From Bacillota bacterium (GTDB taxonomy: Bacteria > Bacillota_I > Bacilli_A > Acholeplasmatales > Acholeplasmataceae): 7,907 nt of DNA. Both the position numbers and the translations under genes were made by a program. Positions 1-5,678 of the stretch are shown in pieces. The stretch covers positions 1 to 7,907 of the forward strand of contig JAQCDH010000033.1 of the NCBI GenBank assembly GCA_027620815.1. Direction: 5' to 3'. A model generated the notes under the pieces. That model saw only the letters and a list, made by a program, of their open reading frames with translations, had not been told where the DNA came from and ran no database searches. How positions within the stretch are numbered: position 1 is the first letter of the stretch; each line of letters begins with the position of its first letter.

Positions 1-227
1 TAGGTGGTACAAACAAAGTAAAACGTATGACATTGTATAAGAAGCAAGCAATAATCATAGCACAATGTTTAGGACATCATATTAAAAAACCATCTCAAAT
101 AAAAAAAGAAACTAAAATAGATAAAGCGTATTCAATCGTATATAAAAATTATTACCAATGGTTTGAATCTTTAGGGAACGGCATGTATCAACTGACAGAA
201 TTAGGTAAAAAAGAAAACAGTATTTAA
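1..227 (+). CDS. DUF2161 family protein (putative PD-(D/E)XK nuclease fold), C-terminal fragment
   Basis: The reading frame is open from the first base (codons from position 3) to a TAA at 225-227, so this is the last 74 residues of a longer protein that enters from the left. The ATG at 27 is internal: the frame continues upstream as GGTNKVKR before MTLYKKQA, and no ribosome binding site precedes it. The tail has a glycine-rich turn, then two helices (about KKQAIIIAQCL and KKPSQIKKET), and ends with YQWFESLGNGMYQLTELGKK. This resembles the winged-helix-like C-terminus that I recall for DUF2161 proteins, which end in a GG-T/S-x-R...YR.QAL...YGWFERV..GVY.LT..G pattern. The nuclease domain itself lies outside the window, so activity cannot be judged. 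The family assignment is from memory of the pattern. The stop codon overlaps the -35 box of the next gene's promoter. Confidence 0.6.
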   Translation, partial: GGTNKVKRMTLYKKQAIIIAQCLGHHIKKPSQIKKETKIDKAYSIVYKNYYQWFESLGNGMYQLTELGKKENSI

Positions 228-252
228 CTTTATTCATGTAAAGTGATATAAT
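224..252 (+). promoter_or_regulatory. Sigma-A type promoter of the yerC-like gene
   Basis: A -35 TTAACT (224-229, 4/6 to consensus), a 17-bp spacer and a perfect -10 TATAAT (247-252) preceded by TGA (extended -10, TGATATAAT). Transcription would begin near 259, which leaves a leader of only about 12 nt before the ATG at 272. The -35 overlaps the stop codon of the upstream gene. Confidence 0.75.
227..244. promoter_or_regulatory. Candidate autoregulatory operator (inverted repeat) in the yerC promoter
   Basis: A perfect inverted repeat ACTTTA-N6-TAAAGT lies in the spacer between the -35 and -10 boxes, overlapping the last bases of the -35. A dimeric helix-turn-helix repressor bound there would block RNA polymerase. 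The gene directly downstream encodes a TrpR-superfamily protein, so self-repression is a natural reading. The repeat is short and AT-rich and could be chance. Confidence 0.35.
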
Positions 253-260
253 GTTATTAA

Positions 261-267
261 AGAGGTG
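261..267 (+). promoter_or_regulatory. Ribosome binding site that sets the yerC start
   Basis: AGAGGTG is the only Shine-Dalgarno-like sequence here. Its GAGG core (262-265) is 6 nt from the ATG at 272 and only 3 nt from the in-frame ATG at 269. It lies downstream of the ATG at 251, so it cannot serve that codon. Confidence 0.7.
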
Positions 268-271
268 TATG

Positions 272-559
272 ATGGCAAAATCGAAATTAAAGAATCCTAT
301 TCTGGATGAATTATTTAACTCTTTTTCAGACATAAATTCAAAAAAAGATTGGTATAAAATCTTTGAAGATTTATGTACCATACAAGAAATTAAAGATATG
401 GCATTACGATTTGAAGTTGCTAAAAAACTTGATGAAGGATTAAGCTATCAAGTTATTAGTGAACAAACTGGCGCTTCATCAACCACCATTTCAAGAGTTG
501 CAAAAGCATTAGGATATGGTGAAGGTGGATACAAACTATTATTAAGAAAAAAAGATTAG
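272..559 (+). CDS. yerC: YerC/YecD family TrpR-superfamily DNA-binding protein
   Basis: Encodes 95 residues, the usual length for this family. The sequence reads as an all-helical TrpR-like fold: a helical N-terminus (NPILDELFNSF), the family block FEDLCTIQEIKDMALRFEVA at about residues 31-50, then a helix-turn-helix at about 57-80 (LSYQVISEQTGASSTTISRV) and the closing ALGYGEGGYKLLL. The family acts as small dimeric cytoplasmic repressors that probably bind an amino-acid-like corepressor. Some members have been proposed to control histidine genes; the ligand of this one is unknown. The start was moved from the upstream ATG at 251, which is part of the -10 box, to 272, which has a proper ribosome binding site; 269 is the only close alternative and adds one Met. 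The gene is monocistronic, with its own promoter and a terminator that overlaps its last codons. It converges on the phn operon. It ends in TAG, while the other complete genes here end in TAA. Confidence 0.85.
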   Translation: MAKSKLKNPILDELFNSFSDINSKKDWYKIFEDLCTIQEIKDMALRFEVAKKLDEGLSYQVISEQTGASSTTISRVAKALGYGEGGYKLLLRKKD

Positions 560-578
560 ATGAAAATCTAATCTTTTT
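549..578. terminator. Bidirectional terminator between yerC and the phn operon
   Basis: A 13-bp perfect stem (549-561 with 566-578), core AGATTAGAT/ATCTAATCT, closes on a GAAA loop. On the + strand the stem runs out into a T-rich tract (CTTTTTATTTT). On the - strand it runs out into CTTTTTTTCTT. It therefore suits both converging transcripts. The last codons and stop of yerC are in the left arm, and the stop of the last phnE gene touches the right edge. Confidence 0.85.
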
Positions 579-1380
579 ATTTTACTAAATTCTTTCTAAT
601 TCTTCCTGAAATAAAATCAATAATTGTAACTGTAATCACGAGTACAATAACTATTGTAAAGGTTCTATCCCAAGCACGACTTCTAATTGCAAATAGTAGT
701 GGCGCACCAATTCCTCCTGCACCGACAAGACCGAGTGTTGATGCTGCACGCATGTTGATCTCAAATCTAAATAATGTATAACTCATAAATTCTGGCGCAA
801 TTTGAGGCAGTATGGCACGAAATAATACTTCAAGTTTGTTTCCACCGACGGATTCAATCGCTTCTTTAACTCCGATTTCCATCGATTCAATCGCTTCAGA
901 ATATAACTTACCTAACATGCCAATGGAATGAATACCTAGTGCTAAGATACCAGCTGGTGCACCAGGACCAACAATCGCAATAAAGATTAAAGCTAAGATG
1001 AGTTCAGGGAATGTACGAATCATTGTAATAATGAATTTACCGACTCTTGCTGTTTTTAATCCAACGATATTTTGAGCAGCAAATATAGAAAATGGAATGG
1101 CAAGTATTCCAGAAATAAATGTTCCTGCAATTGCAATTGCAAGTGTCTCAAGAATTGCATAAGGAAGTCCATCAATAGTCATATTTGTTAGGTAATCAAA
1201 ATCAGGACTTATAATTCCTTGAAACATCCCATTTATTGTACCTTGAGCTGTAATCGCAATACCACGGTAATTAAGTGATTGAATACTCCATATTAATAAA
1301 GATATAAAAATAATGTATCCTAAAATTCTTAGAAGTCTACCTTTATCTTCTTTTTTTGGAGGCATAATAGTTGATTGCAT
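577..1380 (-). CDS. phnE: Phosphonate/phosphite-type ABC transporter permease (second PhnE)
   Basis: A 267-residue integral membrane permease, the second of two PhnE paralogues that probably pair as a heterodimer in the importer. After a charged N-terminus (PPKKEDKGR) come hydrophobic segments near residues 17-35, 73-103, 115-137, 140-158, and 240-257. The cytoplasmic EAA coupling loop is at about 173-192 (KEAIESVGG...ILPQ) and would dock onto PhnC. The C-terminal LGLVGAGGIG (216-225) is typical of PhnE. The start at 1380 overlaps the stop of the preceding phnE by one base (TAATG). AGAAGGAGG lies 11 nt upstream inside that gene, so translational coupling is likely. The internal Met at residue 6 has no ribosome binding site. 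It is the last gene of the operon. The sequence does not identify the transported compound. Confidence 0.92.
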   Translation of the reverse strand: MQSTIMPPKKEDKGRLLRILGYIIFISLLIWSIQSLNYRGIAITAQGTINGMFQGIISPDFDYLTNMTIDGLPYAILETLAIAIAGTFISGILAIPFSIFAAQNIVGLKTARVGKFIITMIRTFPELILALIFIAIVGPGAPAGILALGIHSIGMLGKLYSEAIESMEIGVKEAIESVGGNKLEVLFRAILPQIAPEFMSYTLFRFEINMRAASTLGLVGAGGIGAPLLFAIRSRAWDRTFTIVIVLVITVTIIDFISGRIRKNLVK

Positions 1381-2174
1381 TATTTAACTAACCTCCTTCT
1401 TAAATATGAGGAAATGTAGTCGATAATCAAAACCGTAACAAATGACATAATGACAATCATGCCTACACGGTCAAATTGTCTCCAAGCAAGAACACGTTCA
1501 TAAACTTGTCCAATACCACCAGCACCAACATAACCTAAGACCGCAGCAGCACGTACATTAACTTCAAATGCATAAAGTGTATAGGATAAATATTGAGGTA
1601 GTATTTGAGGTAAGATTGCAAATCTTAATATTTCTAATTTATTTCCACCAGTGGAAATAAGTGCTTCAATCGGTCCTAAATCAATACTTTCTATGGATTC
1701 ATAAAGCATTTTCGAGACGAGTCCAAAAGAGAAGATACTTAATGCAAGTACACCAGCAAAATTACCAATTCCAAAAATCGCAACAAATAAAGAAGCCATG
1801 ACAAGTGCTGGAATCGTTCTTACAATATTAAGTATAAATCTTGATGGTGCTCTAAAATAAATATTTGGTGTAAAGACAGAAGAAGCGAGTAGTGCAACTG
1901 GAAAAGCAAAAAATGCACCGACCGTTGAGCCTAATATTGCCATTTGAATGGTTTCAATCAAACCTCTTATTGCATTATCAGTAAAACTCCAATCTGGTGG
2001 GAAAAACATTCTAGATAATAAACGTCCAGAATAGATTAAGTTTTGAAAAATTTCTATAACACTAAAACCTGCAAACCAAAAACTTACTAAAATAAGTAGT
2101 GCAAAAGAAACCACTTGGATGATAAATTTATGGTTCGAAGGCTTAGAAAGTGTTTTTGGGTCGATATAATGCAT
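1380..2174 (-). CDS. phnE: Phosphonate/phosphite-type ABC transporter permease (first PhnE)
   Basis: A 264-residue membrane permease of the PhnE type. Hydrophobic segments lie near residues 17-40, 72-102, 112-136, 138-156, and 236-254. The EAA loop is at about 170-190 (IEALISTGGNKLEIL...LPQ), followed by the family's LGYVGAGGIG near 213-222. It closely parallels the next gene: TGGNKLEIL versus VGGNKLEVL in the EAA loop, and a shared IID.IS...R..LVK C-terminus. The pair therefore arose by duplication, a common arrangement (phnE1-phnE2) in Firmicutes, where each contributes one half of the channel. The ATG overlaps the phnC stop by one base (TAATG) and has GGAGA 9 nt upstream. It acts in the cytoplasmic membrane with PhnC and the lipoprotein PhnD. 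Confidence 0.92.
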   Translation of the reverse strand: MHYIDPKTLSKPSNHKFIIQVVSFALLILVSFWFAGFSVIEIFQNLIYSGRLLSRMFFPPDWSFTDNAIRGLIETIQMAILGSTVGAFFAFPVALLASSVFTPNIYFRAPSRFILNIVRTIPALVMASLFVAIFGIGNFAGVLALSIFSFGLVSKMLYESIESIDLGPIEALISTGGNKLEILRFAILPQILPQYLSYTLYAFEVNVRAAAVLGYVGAGGIGQVYERVLAWRQFDRVGMIVIMSFVTVLIIDYISSYLRRRLVK

Positions 2175-3004
2175 TAGACTTTATCTCCATCACCAACAAA
2201 ATCATCGTGAGAAATTGGACGACCATATACTTTTTCTAAATCTATGATAATTTGTTTTTGACTTGCTTTTGTAACAGGTACATCGTATACAATTTCACCA
2301 GCACGGACACCAACAATACGTGTTGCATAATTGAGTGCCAAATCAACATGGTGTAAATTAGCAACGACAGTCATTCCATCTTCAGTATTTAACTTTTTAA
2401 TATATGCCATTACTTCAAAGGTTGTGATTGGATCTAGAGAAGCAACAGGTTCATCAGCAAGTAGTATTTTCGCTTGTTGAGCGATACTTCTTGCAATTGC
2501 AACACGTTGCATTTGACCACCGGATAATTGAGAAGCACGTGAATAAGTTTTATCTAAAATGTCTACTTTAGATAAAGCTTGAAAAGCAATTTGTTTGTCC
2601 TCATCAGGAAACAATCCTAATATCGTTTTCCATGTAGGGTGATATGCAACACGCCCTGATAAAACATTTTGAAGAACACTCATACGTTTCACAATATTAA
2701 ATGATTGGAATATCATACCTATTTGCGTTCTTAATTGTCTAAGTTTTTTACCTTTAAGTGTTGTAATATCAACAGAATGGTTTGAATCATCAAAACTTAA
2801 TGTTTCTGGATTGACACCATCAAAATAAACATGTCCTTCACTAGGATCTATGATGGTATTGATGCATCTTAACAATGTTGATTTACCTGCACCACTTAGT
2901 CCTAATATAGCAACATATTCACCTTTTTTTATCGTAAGATTAATGTTTTTTAATGCTTTTACACCATTATCATAAGTTTTAGAAACATTTTCAATACGAA
3001 TCAT
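2174..3004 (-). CDS. phnC: Phosphonate/phosphite-type ABC transporter ATPase PhnC
   Basis: A 276-residue ATP-binding subunit that energises the importer on the cytoplasmic face. All motifs are intact: Walker A GLSGAGKST (35-43), Q-loop Q100 (GMIFQSFN), signature LSGGQMQR (160-167), Walker B ILLADEP (180-186, catalytic Glu185), D-loop ASLD (188-191), and the switch histidine in NLHHVDLA (His218). PhnC-like flanks include LLRCINTIIDPSEG and the NIVKRMSVLQNVLSGR region. Between the beta-strand region and the Q-loop there is an extra stretch of about 14 residues (roughly 65-78, NPETLSFDDSNHSV) compared with the Firmicute PhnC pattern DGxDIT.LKGK.LR I remember. This makes the protein a little long. 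Ribosome binding site AAAAGGAG with GGAG 8 nt from the ATG. It is separated from phnD by an 79-bp gap holding a hairpin. Confidence 0.95.
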   Translation of the reverse strand: MIRIENVSKTYDNGVKALKNINLTIKKGEYVAILGLSGAGKSTLLRCINTIIDPSEGHVYFDGVNPETLSFDDSNHSVDITTLKGKKLRQLRTQIGMIFQSFNIVKRMSVLQNVLSGRVAYHPTWKTILGLFPDEDKQIAFQALSKVDILDKTYSRASQLSGGQMQRVAIARSIAQQAKILLADEPVASLDPITTFEVMAYIKKLNTEDGMTVVANLHHVDLALNYATRIVGVRAGEIVYDVPVTKASQKQIIIDLEKVYGRPISHDDFVGDGDKV

Positions 3005-3028
3005 AAAGTTTTCTCCTTTTGAGTAAAT

Positions 3029-3053
3029 AAATAGCCACCAATGGTGGCTATTT
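3029..3053 (-). terminator. Intra-operon hairpin between phnD and phnC (attenuator or 3' stabiliser)
   Basis: A perfect 11-bp stem (3029-3039 with 3043-3053), core TAGCCACC/GGTGGCTA, with a 3-nt loop. On the phn transcript it is followed by a short weak U tract (TATTTATTT) and then by the phnC ribosome binding site. It thus looks like a leaky terminator or a barrier against 3' decay that protects phnD mRNA. The + strand side has a better T tract (TTTTTATTAT), so it could also stop antisense transcripts. Transport operons often raise binding-protein levels over transporter levels in this way; the effect here is inferred. Confidence 0.75.
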
Positions 3054-3083
3054 TTATTATAACATTTTGCTTAAATTTTTAGA

Positions 3084-3989
3084 TTAAGAGAAATCCCAAT
3101 CTTCTTGTCTTTCTAAGTAAGTTCTAACAATATCGTATTCTGAGTCAACAGCGACTGCATAACCTTTATGTGCGTAAATTGCATCCATAACTGCAATTTT
3201 AGTAGCATCTTCAGCAATTGCTAAGAAAGCTTCTTGAATTCTTTCTTTTAGATCAGGGTCTAATGTAGGAATGACTGCAATTGTATCATTTGGAATATTT
3301 TCTGTATCTTGTAAGAAAATCACACGATCATTGACGTCTGGATAATCACCTACAACAAGTGTACGTGCATCTTTGAAAGTGAAAGCAGCATCTGCATCGC
3401 CATTGATAACAGCTAATACAGCATTGTCATGTCCACCCGCATTAACCCAAGTTACATCAGTTTGAGGATCGATACCATTATCAGCTAGTAAGTTTGCTGG
3501 CCATACAAATCCTGAAGTAGAAGTAAATGATGAAATTGCGATTCTTTTACCCTCTAAATCAGCAACACTGGTGATTCCAGAATCTTTACCAACAATAAGT
3601 TGAGATTTATATCCATCAGTAAGTGTAGTTAATTGTTTACCATTATCATCAACGTCATAACGTAAAGCTTTTAAAATAACTTCTGCAGCACCTTCATCAG
3701 CAGCTAAAACATAAGAAGCAGGTGCTAATAAACCAACATGTACTTGGTTTGATGCCATCGCTTCAATTAAACCATTATAGTCTGTTGCAACAGTAACATT
3801 AACTTCCATACCAAGTTCAGCCTCTAATAAAGCTTCAAGTGGTCCACGTTGTGCATCTAATACTGCAGTATCTCTTGAAGGAATCAATTGCACTTCTAAT
3901 ACTTCTGGGTTAACATATTCAACAGCTTCACATGAAGCTAATGCAAATGTTGCCACTAAAGCTGTAACAACTAAAAATAATTTTTTCAT
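3084..3989 (-). CDS. phnD: Phosphonate/phosphite-type substrate-binding lipoprotein PhnD
   Basis: A 301-residue solute-binding lipoprotein of the PhnD family (type II periplasmic-binding fold). The N-terminus is a lipoprotein signal: KK, a hydrophobic core and lipobox LASC with Cys20, so the mature protein is anchored outside the membrane. Family features follow: LIPSRD near 35-40, YNGLIEAM at 71-78, HVGLLAPASYVLA at 84-96, SFTSTSGFVWP at 154-164 and NAGGHDNAVLAVINGDADAAF near 183-203. By analogy with E. coli PhnD, the Ser-Thr-Ser at 157-159 at a helix start plus Tyr93 and His187 would hold the phosphonate head group. Acidic residues in the 188-207 stretch might contact the rest of the ligand. 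First gene of the operon, with GGGAG 6 nt upstream. Substrate could be a phosphonate, phosphite or another phosphorylated compound; related mycoplasmal proteins have been linked to thiamine pyrophosphate. Confidence 0.93.
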   Translation of the reverse strand: MKKLFLVVTALVATFALASCEAVEYVNPEVLEVQLIPSRDTAVLDAQRGPLEALLEAELGMEVNVTVATDYNGLIEAMASNQVHVGLLAPASYVLAADEGAAEVILKALRYDVDDNGKQLTTLTDGYKSQLIVGKDSGITSVADLEGKRIAISSFTSTSGFVWPANLLADNGIDPQTDVTWVNAGGHDNAVLAVINGDADAAFTFKDARTLVVGDYPDVNDRVIFLQDTENIPNDTIAVIPTLDPDLKERIQEAFLAIAEDATKIAVMDAIYAHKGYAVAVDSEYDIVRTYLERQEDWDFS

Positions 3990-4015
3990 TTTTTTCTCCC
4001 TTTTTGTTTAAATTA

Positions 4016-4024
4016 ATTATATCA
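4016..4024 (-). promoter_or_regulatory. Promoter -10 of the phn operon
   Basis: Read on the - strand, TGATATAAT is a perfect -10 (TATAAT, 4021 to 4016) with a TG extension, the same nine bases as at the yerC promoter. No good -35 lies at 17 bp; only TTTCAA/TTCAAA at 19-20 bp can be seen. The extended -10 or an activator may compensate. Transcription would begin near 4009, giving a leader of about 20 nt, too short for a riboswitch. Confidence 0.65.
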
Positions 4025-4058
4025 TCAAGAAAAAAATTAATTTGAAACTAAAATCATC

Positions 4059-4075
4059 TTTACAATAATTTTACA
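4059..4075. promoter_or_regulatory. Candidate PhoP-like direct repeat upstream of phnD
   Basis: Two identical TTTACA hexamers (4059-4064 and 4070-4075) are spaced by 5 bp, an 11-bp period. This is the arrangement of Bacillus PhoP boxes (TT(A/T/C)ACA repeats on one helix face). They lie about 50-66 bp upstream of the inferred starts of both phnD and the divergent DUF975 gene. A phosphate-starvation link would suit a phosphonate/phosphite importer. AT-rich DNA produces such repeats by chance, and no phoP gene is in the window. Confidence 0.3.
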
Positions 4076-4089
4076 TTATAATTTAATTG

Positions 4090-4118
4090 TTTATAACGGT
4101 AATTGAATGTGTTAAAAT
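4090..4118 (+). promoter_or_regulatory. Promoter of the DUF975 gene
   Basis: A -35 TTTATA (4090-4095, 4/6), a 17-bp spacer and a -10 TAAAAT (4113-4118, 5/6) with a TG extension (TGTTAAAAT). The start would be near 4125, about 20 nt before the ATG. Confidence 0.6.
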
Positions 4119-4145
4119 GTTAGTAAAGACTATAAGGAGTTCATT

Positions 4146-4967
4146 ATGATATTTGAATCAAAACATCAAGCCCGAGCTGATATTAAAGGCAAAGTATTAC
4201 AAGGTTTTTTTGCGATTATTTTAGTGAGTATCTTTACATCTTTTGCAACTTTTCTAGTTGATCGCATCAACCCATTTCCAACACCCGTTCTAGTCATTGG
4301 CCAGAATTTTTGGGAACAAGCGAATGCCTACTCTCCTGAGTTTTTACCAGGAACCATATTTAATTTAGTAACAAGCATTGGTTTAAGCTTTTTCTTTGTA
4401 AGTGTGTTATCGATTGGTTTAAATAACTTTTTTATTAGAAATCGTCAAGAAAAAAAAATTGATGTGATGACCTCTTTATTCATGGGATTTAGATTAAAAT
4501 ACAGTTTAATTTTAAAAACGTTACTTTCTGTATTTGTTGCACTTGCAATTTATATCGTTCCATTATTCGCAATGATGGTAGCACGACTTTTGTTTGCATT
4601 CACATCACCAATATTAGGTACACTCATTTCAGTACTCGTCCTTGTCGGTTATATATTTCTAATCATTAAAGTATTGGATTATGCGCTCGTTACTTTTTTA
4701 CTTGCAGATGAAGATGTTGTCTTTGAATCTCCAAAAGAATATTTAGAAGCATCTAAAAAAATGATGAAAGGATATAAATTTGAATTTATATTATTAGGAT
4801 TCACGTTTATTCTTTGGTTTTTTGCTTCATTATTTACTGTATTCCTACTTCTTATTTGGTTATTACCATATGTCTTTCAATCTTATGCAAACTTTTATTT
4901 AAATCTTAAACCGAAACCTCAAGTTGAAAATGTAGAATTAGAAATTGAGAATGTCATTTCAGAATAA
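4146..4967 (+). CDS. DUF975 family integral membrane protein
   Basis: A 273-residue multi-spanning membrane protein of unknown function. Hydrophobic segments lie near residues 18-38, 72-93, 120-145, 155-184 and 213-247. The C-terminal half carries the recognisable DUF975 block: LLADEDVVFESPKEYLEASK (185-204), KKMMKGYKFEFILL (204-217), then a hydrophobic helix ending in IWLLPY (237-242) and SYANFYLNL (246-254). The N-terminus ESKHQARADIKGK also fits the family, whose members begin with a short amphipathic Arg/Lys-rich helix before the first membrane segment. The tail (255-273) is acidic and probably cytoplasmic. AAGGAG at 4134-4139 is 6 nt from the ATG. It is monocistronic, divergent from phnD and convergent with the next gene. 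No enzymatic or transport motif is visible, so no function is proposed. Confidence 0.8.
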   Translation: MIFESKHQARADIKGKVLQGFFAIILVSIFTSFATFLVDRINPFPTPVLVIGQNFWEQANAYSPEFLPGTIFNLVTSIGLSFFFVSVLSIGLNNFFIRNRQEKKIDVMTSLFMGFRLKYSLILKTLLSVFVALAIYIVPLFAMMVARLLFAFTSPILGTLISVLVLVGYIFLIIKVLDYALVTFLLADEDVVFESPKEYLEASKKMMKGYKFEFILLGFTFILWFFASLFTVFLLLIWLLPYVFQSYANFYLNLKPKPQVENVELEIENVISE

Positions 4968-4975
4968 TATCAATA

Positions 4976-5010
4976 AAAAAAAGAAGCTTATTAATAAGCT
5001 TCTTTTTTTA
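4976..5010. terminator. Bidirectional terminator between the DUF975 and yczE-like genes
   Basis: A 15-bp perfect stem (4976-4990 with 4995-5009) is built on the 20-bp palindrome around AAGCTTATTAATAAGCTT. It has a TTAA loop and A/T tracts on both sides, so it has a U tract in either direction. The stop codon and last codons of the - strand gene are inside the loop and right arm, so this terminator is partly coding. Confidence 0.9.
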
Positions 5011-5644
5011 TTTTGTTGACAAGTTTAATAAAGTAATCAATCATTGGTCCAATGGTAATCGCAAGTATCGCTGTTCCAATTGAAACCGAGCCTAAACCAA
5101 TTCCGATAACTAGACCTTGAGTGATTGCAATTAGTACTGCTAATAATTCAACACCAACACGCACTTTAAAGAAGTTGTTGATATGAAGAATTTCCATAAA
5201 GGCAAATGTCATTTCATCATAAACCATCGAAGGAAACTTAGTTGTAATCATGAGTGATAATCCAAAAGGCAATAATGTTGATCCTAAAACAAACCATAAT
5301 ATTTGTTCAAATAAACCAGTTGGATTGATACCATTTAAAATAACGATATCCCATATGTCCATCATCGTCGCAATTCCAAAGATAGGAATGATGACAATCA
5401 AATACTTTAGATTTTTACGATAAATTAAAATAAAAGTTAATATTGTGAAATTTGTAATTAGTGAGGCTGTTCCTAAGGTAATTCCAAATAGAATTTGTGA
5501 GTGATCATTAACGGCATCCCAAGATCCTGCACCAATGGTTGATCTTAAAATAAGATTCACACCACCACCTGCAAAAAACATACCTAATAGATACATCATG
5601 ATTCTTACATAAAACCATTTATTTTTTAATACTAATACATTCAT
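4991..5644 (-). CDS. yczE: YczE/YyaS/YitT-type integral membrane protein
   Basis: A 217-residue membrane protein with about five hydrophobic helices (near 13-33, 55-75, 79-103, 111-133, 164-205). The family signature follows the first helix: IGAGSWDAVN (37-46), matching the GAGPWDALN motif of YczE proteins. Other conserved-looking elements are TLGTASLITN (56-65), PSMVYDEMT (138-146), VRVGVEL (161-167) and the C-terminal GLGSVSIGTA...TIGPMIDYF (183-205). The biochemical role of the family is not known. The gene begins 34 bp after the glycosidase stop, with no terminator between them, so the two are probably cotranscribed. AAGGAG lies 5 nt before the ATG. The symbol marks the family and does not assert orthology to B. 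subtilis YczE. Confidence 0.8.
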   Translation of the reverse strand: MNVLVLKNKWFYVRIMMYLLGMFFAGGGVNLILRSTIGAGSWDAVNDHSQILFGITLGTASLITNFTILTFILIYRKNLKYLIVIIPIFGIATMMDIWDIVILNGINPTGLFEQILWFVLGSTLLPFGLSLMITTKFPSMVYDEMTFAFMEILHINNFFKVRVGVELLAVLIAITQGLVIGIGLGSVSIGTAILAITIGPMIDYFIKLVNKIKKEAY

Positions 5645-5668
5645 ATGTGCTCCTTACGTGCCATATGA
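5641..5668 (-). repeat. Inverted repeat around the yczE ribosome binding site and start codon
   Basis: TCATATG (5641-5647) and CATATGA (5662-5668) are perfect inverted copies. In the mRNA they would form a 7-bp A/U-rich stem with the AAGGAG in the 14-nt loop and the AUG in the stem. It might reduce translation of the second gene relative to the glycosidase. The stem is weak and may be chance. Confidence 0.35.
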
Positions 5669-5678
5669 TTATATAAGA

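Noticed and set aside
27..227. Independent 66-residue protein starting at the ATG at 27
   Set aside because: The frame is open to the left edge, residues upstream of the ATG fit the family pattern, and there is no Shine-Dalgarno sequence before 27. It is the tail of a longer gene.
112..381. 89-residue open frame on the - strand
   Set aside because: It runs antisense through the end of the DUF2161 gene, the yerC promoter and the start of yerC. It has no plausible ribosome binding site, and its translation looks like the shadow of AT-rich coding DNA.
577..3989. C-P lyase (phosphonate degradation) operon
   Set aside because: Only the transporter part is present. None of the flanking genes resembles phnF-P, phnW, phnX or ptxD.
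3990..4145. Riboswitch (for example TPP) before phnD or the DUF975 gene
   Set aside because: Inferred leaders are about 20 nt, far too short for an aptamer, and no conserved riboswitch core is visible.
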